From Galbitalea soli (lineage in GTDB: Bacteria > Actinomycetota > Actinomycetes > Actinomycetales > Microbacteriaceae): a stretch of DNA of 64,000 nt. This document shows, piece after piece, positions 21,436 through 32,120 of this stretch (the first letter of the stretch is position 1; each line of letters starts with the position of its first letter). The notes under the pieces are model-generated. The model was given only the letters and a program-made list of their open reading frames with translations, was not told the origin of the DNA and ran no database searches. Made by a program: the position numbers and the translations under genes. The stretch spans positions 558,001 through 622,000 of the forward strand of contig NZ_JAAGWZ010000001.1 in NCBI RefSeq assembly GCF_010686725.1, in the 5' to 3' direction.

Positions 21436-21929
21436 GTCGTGATCTCCTCATGAGTGCTCGCTGATGCAGTGGATGATGTCGCCCGCTCGGCCTCGGCGGC
21501 GTAGCCGGTCGAACCGAAGCCCGCGGCTCCGCGATGGCTGCCCGGGAGGCGCTCGACCGGGATGAATCGCACCCTCGTCACCGCTTGGACGATGAGCTGC
21601 GCGATCCGGTCACCGACCGCGATCGCGTACGGCTCGGTCGCGTCGGTGTTCAAGAGGGTGACCCGGATCTCGCCGCGATAGCCCGCGTCGACCGTTCCGG
21701 GGCTGTTCACGATCGTGATGCCGTGCTTGGCGGCGAGCCCGCTGCGGGGAACCACGAACCCGGCGTAGCCGTCCGGGAGGGCGATGGCGACCCCGGTTCC
21801 CACGGTCGCGCGCTCCCCCGGACCGATCACGAGGGATTCCGCGGAGTGCAGATCGGCGCCGGCATCCCCGGGGTGCGAGTAGGTGGGAATCTGCCCGGAG
21901 GAGATGAGAACCTCGATCGCTTCAGCCAC
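21432..21929 (-). CDS. dut: dUTP diphosphatase
   Basis: A 165-residue dUTPase that hydrolyses dUTP to dUMP and pyrophosphate, keeping uracil out of DNA. All five motifs are present: HPGDAGADLHSAE, PRSGLAAKHGI, GTVDAGYRGEIRVTLLN, GDRIAQLIVQ and GSHRGAAGFGSTG near the C-terminus. It acts as a trimer. The GTG start (21927-21929) has TACCCT 6 bp upstream, suggesting a leaderless mRNA. It heads the dut-DUF3710-DUF3159 unit and is divergent from DUF3093. Confidence 0.95.
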   Translation of the reverse strand: MAEAIEVLISSGQIPTYSHPGDAGADLHSAESLVIGPGERATVGTGVAIALPDGYAGFVVPRSGLAAKHGITIVNSPGTVDAGYRGEIRVTLLNTDATEPYAIAVGDRIAQLIVQAVTRVRFIPVERLPGSHRGAAGFGSTGYAAEAERATSSTASASTHEEITT

Positions 21930-21935
21930 GTGTCG

Positions 21936-21941
21936 AGGGTA
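21936..21941 (-). promoter_or_regulatory. -10 element, leaderless start of dut
   Basis: TACCCT on the minus strand lies 6 bp before the dut GTG, with no ribosome site between. Confidence 0.5.
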
Positions 21942-21967
21942 GTGCAGAAGTCTGATCGAATAGAGAC

Positions 21968-22414
21968 ATGTCGATTTACCGCGAGCGGCTGTTGCCGGGG
22001 CCCTGGGTGTTCATCATGATTCTCCTGCTGATCCCGGCGAGCCTGCTCGTGTTCCTGCCCATCAACCAGACCGCCGGCGTCGTCGTCGCCGCGGTGCTCT
22101 ACCTCGGTGCGGCGGGATTCCTCGTGCTCGCCTCCCCCAGCATCGCGATCACCGCGGACGAGTTCGTGGCGGGTCGCGCGCGACTGCCGCTCACGAACGT
22201 CGGCGAGGTGACCGCGTACCGCGGCGCGGCGGCAACGAAAGAGCGCGGGCCCCAATTGGATGCCCGCGCCTGGCTCGTGATCCGCGGCTGGATCAAACCC
22301 GTGGTGAAAGTCGTCGTGAAGGACGAGTCGGATCCGACGCCCTACTGGCTGATCTCGACCCGCGACCCCGAGGCGATCGTGCGCGCGGTCGAGGCCGCCA
22401 GAACTCGCGCCTGA
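21968..22414 (+). CDS. DUF3093 membrane protein
   Basis: A 148-residue protein with two N-terminal transmembrane helices (about residues 12-31 and 36-56) and a soluble C-terminal domain. DUF3093 features are YRERLLPGPWVF at the start, DARAWLVIRGWIKPVV and PYWLISTRDPEAIVRAVEAAR near the end. The function is unknown. It is divergent from dut, with 38 bp between the start codons. Confidence 0.87.
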   Translation: MSIYRERLLPGPWVFIMILLLIPASLLVFLPINQTAGVVVAAVLYLGAAGFLVLASPSIAITADEFVAGRARLPLTNVGEVTAYRGAAATKERGPQLDARAWLVIRGWIKPVVKVVVKDESDPTPYWLISTRDPEAIVRAVEAARTRA

Positions 22415-22439
22415 CCGCGACCGCTTCCGCCGTTCGACC

Positions 22440-22733
22440 CTACGCGGCGCACTCCGCGCAGATCGGCCCGAGCTTCTCCTCGTGATCGAGCTGCGAGCGA
22501 TGCTTCACGAGGAAGCAGCTCACGCAGGTGAACTCGTCGGCCTGCGGGGGCAGCACGACCACGTCGAGATCGAGATCGGACAGATCCTGCCCCGCGAGCT
22601 CGAAACTGCCCGGGTTGTCGGCGTCGTCGACGTCGACCTGACCCGACATCTTGTCCGGGACGCGCTCCTTCAGGGCCTCGATGCTCTCGGAGTCATCGTC
22701 GGTCTTGCGGGGTGCGTCGTAATCGGTTGCCAT
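22440..22733 (-). CDS. DUF4193 protein
   Basis: A 97-residue acidic protein of the actinobacterial DUF4193 family, beginning MATDYDAPRKTDDDSESIEA. Four cysteines in FTCVSCFLVKH and GPICAEC look like a zinc-binding ribbon. The central part is rich in Asp. I chose the ATG at 22733 because family members start there. An ATG two codons earlier is also possible. A TATAAA on the minus strand 40 bp or so upstream may be the -10. The role is unknown; it is a nearly universal gene in this phylum. Confidence 0.88.
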   Translation of the reverse strand: MATDYDAPRKTDDDSESIEALKERVPDKMSGQVDVDDADNPGSFELAGQDLSDLDLDVVVLPPQADEFTCVSCFLVKHRSQLDHEEKLGPICAECAA

Positions 22734-22934
22734 GCCCATCCACTTCTTTTGCGAATTGTTTATATCGAAATCGGCGCGCACAGTTTGCATGAATACGAGG
22801 TCAATAGCAAACCCCGGTCACGACCCCCTGAGCGCGCCGACGATGTAACTCGCGGCACGCCCGCGCTATTCCCGTGGATAGGCCTATTCGCGTGGCACGC
22901 TTAGGCAGGAACAGCGACAGCCGGAGGGCTTTTC

Positions 22935-23966
22935 ATGCAGGACCTACGTGTCATCGGAGTAGAGAACGGCGGACTTCTCGTCGCCGCGGAAGACGGCACC
23001 CGATTCAGGATCGCCATCGACGAAGTGCTGCAGTCACGGCTGCGGCAGGTCGCTCCCGACCCCGGCGTCGGTCGGAAGGTCGCGCCGAAGGAGATCCAGG
23101 CGCAGATCCGCGGCGGAATGTCGGCCGAAGAGGTCGCATCCGCGACCGGTGTCTCGCTCGACTACGTGCAGAAGTTCGAGGGCCCCGTGCTGGCCGAGCG
23201 CCAGTACGTCATCGATTCGGCGCTCGCGGTCCCCGTGCACACGGCCCTCGAGGTGGATCCACTCGTCGGTGGGTCGACGTTCGGGGCGGTCATCCGCGAC
23301 CGTCTCGCCGACCTCGGCGCGACCGGCGAGCGGTGGGCGAGCTGGAAGGACGACTCGGGCTGGACGGTGAAGCTGGCCTTCACCGCGTCGCAGATCGATC
23401 ACGATGCGCGTTGGCGGTTCGACCCGCGCAAGCAGGCGCTCGATCCCGCCAACGGCGAGGCCATCACGCTGTCTCAGCAAGGCGAGGCGACGGGTGCGCT
23501 CATCCCGCGTCTGCGCGCGGTCGGGCCGGATGAACGGACCCCTGATCAGAGCAGGTTCGACAGCGGCGCCTTCGACCTCATCGATGCCGACGCGCCGGAT
23601 CCCCGGACCCGCCTCGACGCCGTTCCGCGCGCCGCTCAGGCACCTCGCGACGACGCGTCCGAACCCAACAACCAGACCGCCGACCTGCTGGAGGCGCTGC
23701 GACGTCGACGGGGCGAGCGGGAGTCGGCCAACTTCGACTCTGACGTGACCGGCGTCCCGTCGCCGCAGCACCCCTCGACGGGCGGGATCCGCCTCGTCGA
23801 CATTCCGCTCGATCTCGACGCCGACCGCACCGACAGCGCGGCGCAGACCGCACCACAACCCAGCCTCCCCGGCGCGCAGCAGAAGTCCGGCCGCAAGGGC
23901 CGTCAGGCGATGCCGAGTTGGGACGAGATCGTGTTCGGGGCCCGCTCCGACGACGACCTGGCCTGA
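22935..23966 (+). CDS. sepH: septation protein SepH (DUF3071)
   Basis: A 343-residue cell-division regulator. The N-terminal DUF3071 domain (about 1-180) contains a helix-turn-helix-like GGMSAEEVASATGVSLDYVQKFEGPV, followed by QYVIDSALAVPVH. The rest is long and disordered with a conserved C-terminal stretch, RQAMPSWDEIVFG. In Streptomyces SepH binds FtsZ through this type of protein and stimulates filament assembly. The ATG has GGAGGG upstream. A 10-bp palindrome, ATAGGCCTAT, lies 48 bp before the start. Confidence 0.9.
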   Translation: MQDLRVIGVENGGLLVAAEDGTRFRIAIDEVLQSRLRQVAPDPGVGRKVAPKEIQAQIRGGMSAEEVASATGVSLDYVQKFEGPVLAERQYVIDSALAVPVHTALEVDPLVGGSTFGAVIRDRLADLGATGERWASWKDDSGWTVKLAFTASQIDHDARWRFDPRKQALDPANGEAITLSQQGEATGALIPRLRAVGPDERTPDQSRFDSGAFDLIDADAPDPRTRLDAVPRAAQAPRDDASEPNNQTADLLEALRRRRGERESANFDSDVTGVPSPQHPSTGGIRLVDIPLDLDADRTDSAAQTAPQPSLPGAQQKSGRKGRQAMPSWDEIVFGARSDDDLA

Positions 23967-23969
23967 CAC

Positions 23970-25109
23970 TCAGCTCGCGAAGGCCCCGAACCGCAGCAGG
24001 GGCACGCGCGCCTCCTCGGTCGACCACGAGCCGTGTTGGCCGACCATCGATCGACCCCTCTGCGCCAGTGGGCTCTCGTCGTAATACGCGACCGCCTTGC
24101 GGGCGGCAACGATCACGTCACCGATGCGCGGCAGCACCGCGGGGTCGACGGAGCCGAACCACCCCGCGTCGATCGCCTCCGCGCGCGTGGCCACCCAGGC
24201 GCGGGAGCTCTCGGAGTCTCGCCAGCGCTGCACCAGCGCGTCGCGGTCCGCCGCGGAGAGGGTCTGCTCGACGTGGAGCTGAAGGCAGCGCGGCTCGCCC
24301 GCGATGAACCTCACGCCGTCGAGCAGATCGGACCCCGCCTCGATGATCAGGTGGCCCGACGCCGGAACGTCGACCACGCCGTGGTCGGCGGTGACCAGCA
24401 CTCCTGCGTCGCGCGGAACTCCGGCCACGAGGGTTCGGAGCGCCCCGTCGAATTCCTCGAGCCGCGTCGTCCACTGCGGCGATTGCCACCCGCTCGCGTG
24501 GGCGGCGACATCGAGTTCAGGAACGTACAGATACAGGATGCCGTCGCCGGGTGAGGCGAGCCAGTCCAGTGCGGCGCTCACTCGATCGGCGATCCGCGCG
24601 CCCGCGACGTAGTCCGCACCCCGCAGGACGGCGGTAGTGAACCCCGAGTCCCGATAGCGCTCGGGACCGATCGCCGTCGCTCGCAGACCCGCCGCGCGCG
24701 CCCGCTCGAACACGGTCGCCTCACGCTGCCAGGTGAGGGGGTCGAGCCGGTCATCCCACCCCGTCAGCTGATTGACGACGCGATCGTTGTCGGCGTCGAG
24801 CACGGAGTAGCCGACCAGTCCGTGCTGCCCGGGTGGCGTGCCCGTCGTCAGCGTCGCGAGTGCGGCGGCCGTCGTCGTGGGGAACCCGGACTGAATCGAG
24901 GCTCCCCCCGCGGCCAGTGCGGCACCCAGCGTGCGGGCGTGGCCGAGACGGGCCTTGAGCGCGGCGGTGCCCAGCCCGTCGACCAGCACGACGACGCCTT
25001 TCGAGGCGGTCGGGAGCGCGAGCCGATTGGGCTCCCCCGTGACCGCGGAGAGCAAACCCGGCAACACGTCGGCAAGGCTCGGCCGGTCTGCGAGGGGCGC
25101 CGGTAGCAT
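23970..25109 (-). CDS. alkaline-phosphatase-superfamily phosphodiesterase
   Basis: A 379-residue protein of the nucleotide pyrophosphatase/phosphodiesterase branch. Metal and nucleophile motifs are VVLVDGLGTAAL, SGFPTTTAAALATLTTG with the threonine nucleophile, ELDVAAHASGW and VTADHGVVDVP. No signal peptide is obvious, so it may be cytoplasmic. The substrate is unknown. The ATG is only 12 bp from the divergent parC ATG, and its -10 TAAGAT overlaps the parC start codon. Confidence 0.87.
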   Translation of the reverse strand: MLPAPLADRPSLADVLPGLLSAVTGEPNRLALPTASKGVVVLVDGLGTAALKARLGHARTLGAALAAGGASIQSGFPTTTAAALATLTTGTPPGQHGLVGYSVLDADNDRVVNQLTGWDDRLDPLTWQREATVFERARAAGLRATAIGPERYRDSGFTTAVLRGADYVAGARIADRVSAALDWLASPGDGILYLYVPELDVAAHASGWQSPQWTTRLEEFDGALRTLVAGVPRDAGVLVTADHGVVDVPASGHLIIEAGSDLLDGVRFIAGEPRCLQLHVEQTLSAADRDALVQRWRDSESSRAWVATRAEAIDAGWFGSVDPAVLPRIGDVIVAARKAVAYYDESPLAQRGRSMVGQHGSWSTEEARVPLLRFGAFAS

Positions 25110-25121
25110 GGGGGCAATCTT

Positions 25122-25122
<1 letters not shown>
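25104..25122. promoter_or_regulatory. overlapping divergent promoters of phosphodiesterase and parC
   Basis: TAGCAT (25104-25109, plus) overlaps the start codon of the minus-strand gene. TAAGAT (25122-25117, minus) overlaps the A of the parC ATG. Both are plausible -10 elements and the two start codons are 12 bp apart. The minus transcript would be leaderless (7-bp gap). The parC leader would be at most a few bases. Confidence 0.55.
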
Positions 25123-27581
<2,459 letters not shown>

Positions 27582-27586
27582 CGGCG

Positions 27587-29671
27587 TCAGACGTCGATGC
27601 GGGAGCGATTCAGCCCGTCGCCCGCGATGATGAATTCCTTGCGCGGGGCGACGTCGTTGCCCATGAGCAGTTCGAACACGCGCGCCGCGTCTTCCGCGTC
27701 TGAGACCCGCACTCGTCGAAGCGTGCGGTAGCGGCGATCCATCGTCGTCGACGCCAGCTGGTCGGCATCCATCTCGCCCAGCCCCTTGTAGCGCTGGATC
27801 GGATCCTGATACCGCTTGCCCTGCTTCTTCAAGCCGGCAAGCACACCGGTAAGCTCCGCCTCGGAATAGGTGTAGATGGTCTCGTTCGGCTTCGATCCCG
27901 GATTCATGACGACGACGCGGTGCAGCGGAGGCACCGCCGCGAACACCCGCCCCGCCTCGATCATCGGTCGCATGTACCGGAAGAACAGCGTGAGCAGCAG
28001 GGTACGGATGTGCGCACCGTCGACATCGGCATCACTCATCATGATGACCTTGCCGTAGCGCGCCTGATCGAGGTCGAAGCTTCGCCCGGAGCCGGCGCCG
28101 ATCACCTGGATGATCGACGCGCACTCCGCGTTCGACAGCATGTCGGACACGGACGCCTTCTGAACATTGAGGATCTTGCCGCGGATGGGAAGGAGCGCCT
28201 GGTACTCGCTGTCCCGAGCCAGCTTCGCGGTGCCGAGAGCGGAGTCTCCCTCCACGATCATCAATTCGCTGTTCAGCACGTCGTTCGAGCGGCAGTCCAC
28301 CAGCTTCGCCGGGAGCGAGGAGCTCTCGAGCGCGTTCTTCCGCCGCTGCGTCTCCTTGTGCGCCCTCGCGGAGATGCGTGATTTCATCTCCGCCACGATC
28401 TTGTCGAGCAGCAGGGCCGACTGCGCCTTGTCGTCGCGCTTGCTGGACGAGAAGCGCTCGCTCATCGCTGTCGAGACGACATTCGCGACGATCGTCCGCA
28501 CCGCCGGCGTACCGAGGATCTCCTTGGTCTGCCCCTCGAATTGCGGTTCGGGGAGTCGCACGGTGAGAACCGCCGTGAGACCCGCCAGGATGTCGTCCTT
28601 CTCGAGCTTGTCGGTGCCCACCTTGAGGCGGCGCGCGTTCTGCTCCACCTGGGAACGCAGGAACTTCATCATCCCCTGCTCGAAGCCCGTCTGGTGGGTA
28701 CCGCCCTTGGGCGTCGCGATGATATTCACGAAACTCTTGAACACGGTGTCGTAGCCGGTACCCCAGCGCAGTGCGATGTCGACCTCGCAACTGCGGGTGA
28801 GCTCGGTCGGAACCATCGCTCCCGTCTCCTGCAGCACCGGCACCGTCTCGGTGAACGTGCCCGACCCCTTGATGCGCCACGTATCGGTGAGCGCTTGATC
28901 GGGAGACAGGAAGTCGACGAACTCGCCGATCCCGCCCTCGTACTTGAAGAGCTGTGTCACCGGCTCGGGACCCCGCCGATCGGAGATCTCGATGCCGAGT
29001 CCCGACACCAGGAAGGCCGTCTGGCGGGCGCGCGCCATGAGTTCCTCCGTCTGGAAGTCGGCGCCCTTCGTGAAGATCTGGCGATCCGCCCAGTAGCGGA
29101 TGCGCGTGCCGGTCACCCCTCGGGCGACCTTGCCCACGACGCGCAGCTCGCTCCCCGACACGAACGGAGAGAACGGCGCGTCGGGCGTCGGATGCGCGGG
29201 ATCCACGTCGGCGAAGGTTCCGGGCTCGCCGCGATGGAAGGACATCGCGTACGTCTTTCCGTCGCGGTCGACCTGCACGTCCAGCCGCTCGGAGAGCGCG
29301 TTCACCACCGAGGCGCCCACGCCGTGCAAGCCACCGGACGCGGCATAGGAACCAGAGCCGAATTTTCCGCCCGCGTGAAGTTTGGTGAAGACGACCTCGA
29401 CGCCAGTCAAGCCGGTCTTCGGCTCGATGTCGACCGGAATCCCGCGGGCGCGGTCGTGGACCTCCACCGACTCGTCCGGGTGGAGAATGACGTCGATCAG
29501 GTCACCGTGGCCGCCGAGGGCCTCGTCGACGGAATTGTCGATGATCTCCCAGAGACAGTGCATGAGTCCACGCGCGTCCGTCGAGCCGATGTACATGCCC
29601 GGCCGCTTGCGAACGGCCTCGAGACCCTCCAGCACGGAGAGGTGGCGGGCGGAGTAGTCGGAACTCGGCAC
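27587..29671 (-). CDS. parE: DNA topoisomerase IV subunit B (ParE)
   Basis: A 694-residue ATPase subunit. The GHKL domain has EAVRKRPGMYIGSTDARGL and EIIDNSVDEALGGHGD. A transducer domain with QTGFEQGMMKF follows, then the TOPRIM domain with IVEGDSALGTAKLARD and MMSDADVDGAHIRTLLLT for magnesium. It forms a heterotetramer with ParC. The start is a GTG with TGGGAG upstream. parC and parE converge, an unusual layout because such pairs are more often in tandem. Confidence 0.92.
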   Translation of the reverse strand: MPSSDYSARHLSVLEGLEAVRKRPGMYIGSTDARGLMHCLWEIIDNSVDEALGGHGDLIDVILHPDESVEVHDRARGIPVDIEPKTGLTGVEVVFTKLHAGGKFGSGSYAASGGLHGVGASVVNALSERLDVQVDRDGKTYAMSFHRGEPGTFADVDPAHPTPDAPFSPFVSGSELRVVGKVARGVTGTRIRYWADRQIFTKGADFQTEELMARARQTAFLVSGLGIEISDRRGPEPVTQLFKYEGGIGEFVDFLSPDQALTDTWRIKGSGTFTETVPVLQETGAMVPTELTRSCEVDIALRWGTGYDTVFKSFVNIIATPKGGTHQTGFEQGMMKFLRSQVEQNARRLKVGTDKLEKDDILAGLTAVLTVRLPEPQFEGQTKEILGTPAVRTIVANVVSTAMSERFSSSKRDDKAQSALLLDKIVAEMKSRISARAHKETQRRKNALESSSLPAKLVDCRSNDVLNSELMIVEGDSALGTAKLARDSEYQALLPIRGKILNVQKASVSDMLSNAECASIIQVIGAGSGRSFDLDQARYGKVIMMSDADVDGAHIRTLLLTLFFRYMRPMIEAGRVFAAVPPLHRVVVMNPGSKPNETIYTYSEAELTGVLAGLKKQGKRYQDPIQRYKGLGEMDADQLASTTMDRRYRTLRRVRVSDAEDAARVFELLMGNDVAPRKEFIIAGDGLNRSRIDV

Positions 29672-29880
29672 GAGAACTCCCAGGGGTCGAATGCGGTCAC
29701 CCGCGCGGACACAGCGTTCTCAGACTAATGACTGCCACCGGCCCTCCCCGTCACCGACACCCGCCCGGATTGGGGGGTACGCGTACAGCGAAATGAAGGG
29801 CAAAAGACCCACGCGTGTAACACGGTCATGGTTGTATTGCGGGAAGGGAAATTGTTGATCTAGCCCGAAGGAGCAGCCCA

Positions 29881-30108
29881 ATGTCTCAGACCGCAACCGA
29901 GAACGTCACCGAGCTCGACTCCGTCTACGAACTGACCGCGCTCGACCGCTGCGACAGCTGCGGCGCTCAGGCCTACGTGCGCGTCACCATGGCAACCGGC
30001 GAACTGTACTTCTGCGCGCACCACGGTGCGGAGTTCAAGGAGAAGCTGTCGGCCACCGCGCTGGAGTGGCACGACGAGTCGGCCCGCCTCCTCACCGAGA
30101 AGGCCTGA
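29881..30108 (+). CDS. DUF7455 small zinc-ribbon-like protein
   Basis: A 75-residue protein typical of actinobacteria. Metal-site residues are visible as RCDSCGAQAYVRV and LYFCAHHGAEFKEKL. A strong AAGGAG ribosome site precedes the ATG. The function is unknown. It lies between topoisomerase IV and the gatD-murT-sigA unit, a position I recall from other actinobacteria. The 209-bp gap upstream (29672-29880) must hold its promoter and that of parE, but I see no clear consensus. Confidence 0.85.
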   Translation: MSQTATENVTELDSVYELTALDRCDSCGAQAYVRVTMATGELYFCAHHGAEFKEKLSATALEWHDESARLLTEKA

Positions 30109-30132
30109 CCCCCTCCGTCACCACAAGGATTG

Positions 30133-30873
30133 TCAGGCGACGTCCGTCGCCGAGAGCCCGAGCCGCGTCGCAATCACACTGCGCGCGGCTCGCGCTGTTT
30201 CATCCACGAGTTCCGCGGGAGCAGTGCGTGCGGTGTATCCGGCACCGAGAACCTGGCTCAACAGATCGTCGGCAAGGGCGGGATTCTTGGCGAGCACCGG
30301 GCCGTGGAGGTGGGTGGCGATGACGGTGTCGTCGACGAGGCCCTCGGCGCGGTCATCCGAGCCGTTGCCGCGGCCGTAGACCACCCGGCCCAGGGGCACC
30401 GAGCCCGCGGGGAGCACGACGTCGCGAAGGTGGTTCTCGAAGCCGACCAATCGCCCGAACGGGGAGTCGACGACGAGGTCGTCGGTGACCCGCCCGCTCC
30501 CGGCGACCGCGCGCCCCGGGAGCAGCGCGAGTCCCTCGAGAGTCTGACCGTCGAGGTGGATGGTCTGGCCGAGCAACTCCCAGCCCGTGCCGATCGCGAG
30601 GATTCGCGTTCCCGCGTCCCGCCATCGGCGAAGCGTGGTGGCCGCGGGCCGAAGAGCGTCCAGGAGGGCCGGGAGTACCGGGTCGGTCGCCGACCCCACG
30701 ACGACGACGTCCGGCCGACCCTTGGGAACGGGGTCACCCAGTCTCCAGTCGACACGCTGCGCGGAGAATCCGGCCCAGCGTGCGCGCGCTGTCAGGACGA
30801 GCGCGTTCTCGGCGTCTCCGTTGACATTGGTCTGCTCTGCGAAAACGGTGAGAACGGTGAGATCGGCGGTCAT
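30133..30873 (-). CDS. gatD: GatD-like glutamine amidotransferase lacking the catalytic cysteine
   Basis: A 246-residue protein of the GATase_3/GatD family, translationally coupled to murT (ATGA overlap). In active GatD a cysteine (Cys94 in S. aureus) releases ammonia from glutamine for amidation of D-Glu in lipid II. Here the aligned segment reads ILAIGTGWELLG, with Gly95 in place of that cysteine, and the protein has no cysteine anywhere. The glycine-rich GGGSDRE-like segment is also changed (VVGSATDPV). The histidine motif THLHGPVLAKNP (His190) and SGRVTDDL are kept. The fold and complex with MurT are probably intact but glutaminase activity should be absent. Confidence 0.85.
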   Translation of the reverse strand: MTADLTVLTVFAEQTNVNGDAENALVLTARARWAGFSAQRVDWRLGDPVPKGRPDVVVVGSATDPVLPALLDALRPAATTLRRWRDAGTRILAIGTGWELLGQTIHLDGQTLEGLALLPGRAVAGSGRVTDDLVVDSPFGRLVGFENHLRDVVLPAGSVPLGRVVYGRGNGSDDRAEGLVDDTVIATHLHGPVLAKNPALADDLLSQVLGAGYTARTAPAELVDETARAARSVIATRLGLSATDVA

Positions 30874-32117
30874 ACGAGTCCCAGATGTGCGCGAGTCCGG
30901 CGCATCGAGTCTGCCGTGAAGATCACGGTCTTGATCCCGGTGCGGGGGGCAGGGAGAGCGAGGAAGGTGTCGATGGCGTGCGCGAGGTCGTGGTCGACGG
31001 CTCCCACCTCCACGCCCCGATAGCGCAGCTGAAGGGCGAGCTCGTCGGCCTTCGACCCGCTCACCACGGCGACCCGACCGAGCGAGGAGCTGTCGACGGG
31101 CCAGAAGTAGGAGGGATCCCGCACGTCTGACCCCATTGCGAAGAAGAGCTGGTCGAGACCCTTCTCGAGGCTGTCCACGTTGAGCTGATAGCTCGCGGGA
31201 TTCTGGACCAGCACGAATTCGACCTGCTGATCGCGCACGGTCACGATCTCGCCGCGGCCGAAGACCGGGGCGACGGCACTGATTGACGTGGTGGCCCGCT
31301 CGGCATCGAAGTCAGCACCGAGTACGGCGCGGGCGCCCGCCAGGGCCGCGGCGGCATCGACCGCGTAGTGCGTGCCACGGGCGGGCAAGGTGATCGGATG
31401 CTCGCCCCCGGCGATACTGAGTCGCGCCGACCGGCCATCGACCTCGGTCACGACCGTGCCGTCCCGCTGGGCGAGGCGCGTCGCCGCGGTCTGCGCGTAT
31501 CCGAGGCCGCGGGGATTCGCCGCGAGCACGCCCTGGCTCACTCCGTACGGGGCGATGACGGTACCCGGCGCGCGGTGCGCGGCCAGCTCGAGCAGCATCG
31601 CGTCATCGGCGTTGATGACGAGCGAGCCCGTGGCGCGAGAGGCGATCGTGCCGAGCATGCCCGCCACCTTCTCGGAGTCGTGAAAGCGATCGATCTGGTC
31701 GGTCATGACGTTGGTGAGGACGACGACGCGCGGAGCCAATTGCGGCGCGATGAGCGCGCCGTGGCCCTCGTCCATCTCCAGCACGGCGATGTCTGCGAGG
31801 ATCCGGCCCCGCAGATCGACGCGTTCGAGCAGAGCGCTCGTCAATCCCTGACTGATATTCGCGGTCGAGGGATTGGTGAACACGCGAAGCCCGTGCGCCT
31901 CGAGCACGGCGACCAGCATCTTCGTCGTCGTGGACTTGCCGCTCGACCCCGACACGATTACGAGGCCCTGCGGAAAGCCGGCGAGCGTCGCGCTCAGGAA
32001 CCGGGGCGCGAGTCGATTGACGACCAGCCCGGGCACCGCGGATCCGCCGCCGCGCTTACGCAGACGGGCCGCGACTCGGACCAGCCGTCCGATGAGGATG
32101 GCGGGGGCGAACGCCAC
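30870..32117 (-). CDS. murT: MurT-like Mur ligase family protein, without zinc ribbon
   Basis: A 415-residue Mur ligase homologue with a C-terminal DUF1727 domain. The P-loop is VSGSSGKSTTTKML. The central domain has EMDEGHGALIA, TNVMTDQIDRF and LVINADDAML. Classical MurT has a four-cysteine zinc ribbon after this point. Here the segment (about residues 185-235) has none and the whole protein is cysteine-free. The DUF1727 region has VLVQNPASYQLN and MGSDVRDPSYFWPVDSS, a strongly altered form of the usual motif. The start is a GTG only 3 bp after sigA. It probably activates the D-Glu carboxyl of lipid II, but the amine donor may not be ammonia. Confidence 0.85.
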   Translation of the reverse strand: MAFAPAILIGRLVRVAARLRKRGGGSAVPGLVVNRLAPRFLSATLAGFPQGLVIVSGSSGKSTTTKMLVAVLEAHGLRVFTNPSTANISQGLTSALLERVDLRGRILADIAVLEMDEGHGALIAPQLAPRVVVLTNVMTDQIDRFHDSEKVAGMLGTIASRATGSLVINADDAMLLELAAHRAPGTVIAPYGVSQGVLAANPRGLGYAQTAATRLAQRDGTVVTEVDGRSARLSIAGGEHPITLPARGTHYAVDAAAALAGARAVLGADFDAERATTSISAVAPVFGRGEIVTVRDQQVEFVLVQNPASYQLNVDSLEKGLDQLFFAMGSDVRDPSYFWPVDSSSLGRVAVVSGSKADELALQLRYRGVEVGAVDHDLAHAIDTFLALPAPRTGIKTVIFTADSMRRTRAHLGLV

Positions 32118-32120
32118 GTC

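Noticed and set aside
22878-22887. ATAGGCCTAT palindrome before sepH as an operator
   Set aside because: A 10-bp palindrome is too short to claim. It is mentioned only with the gene.
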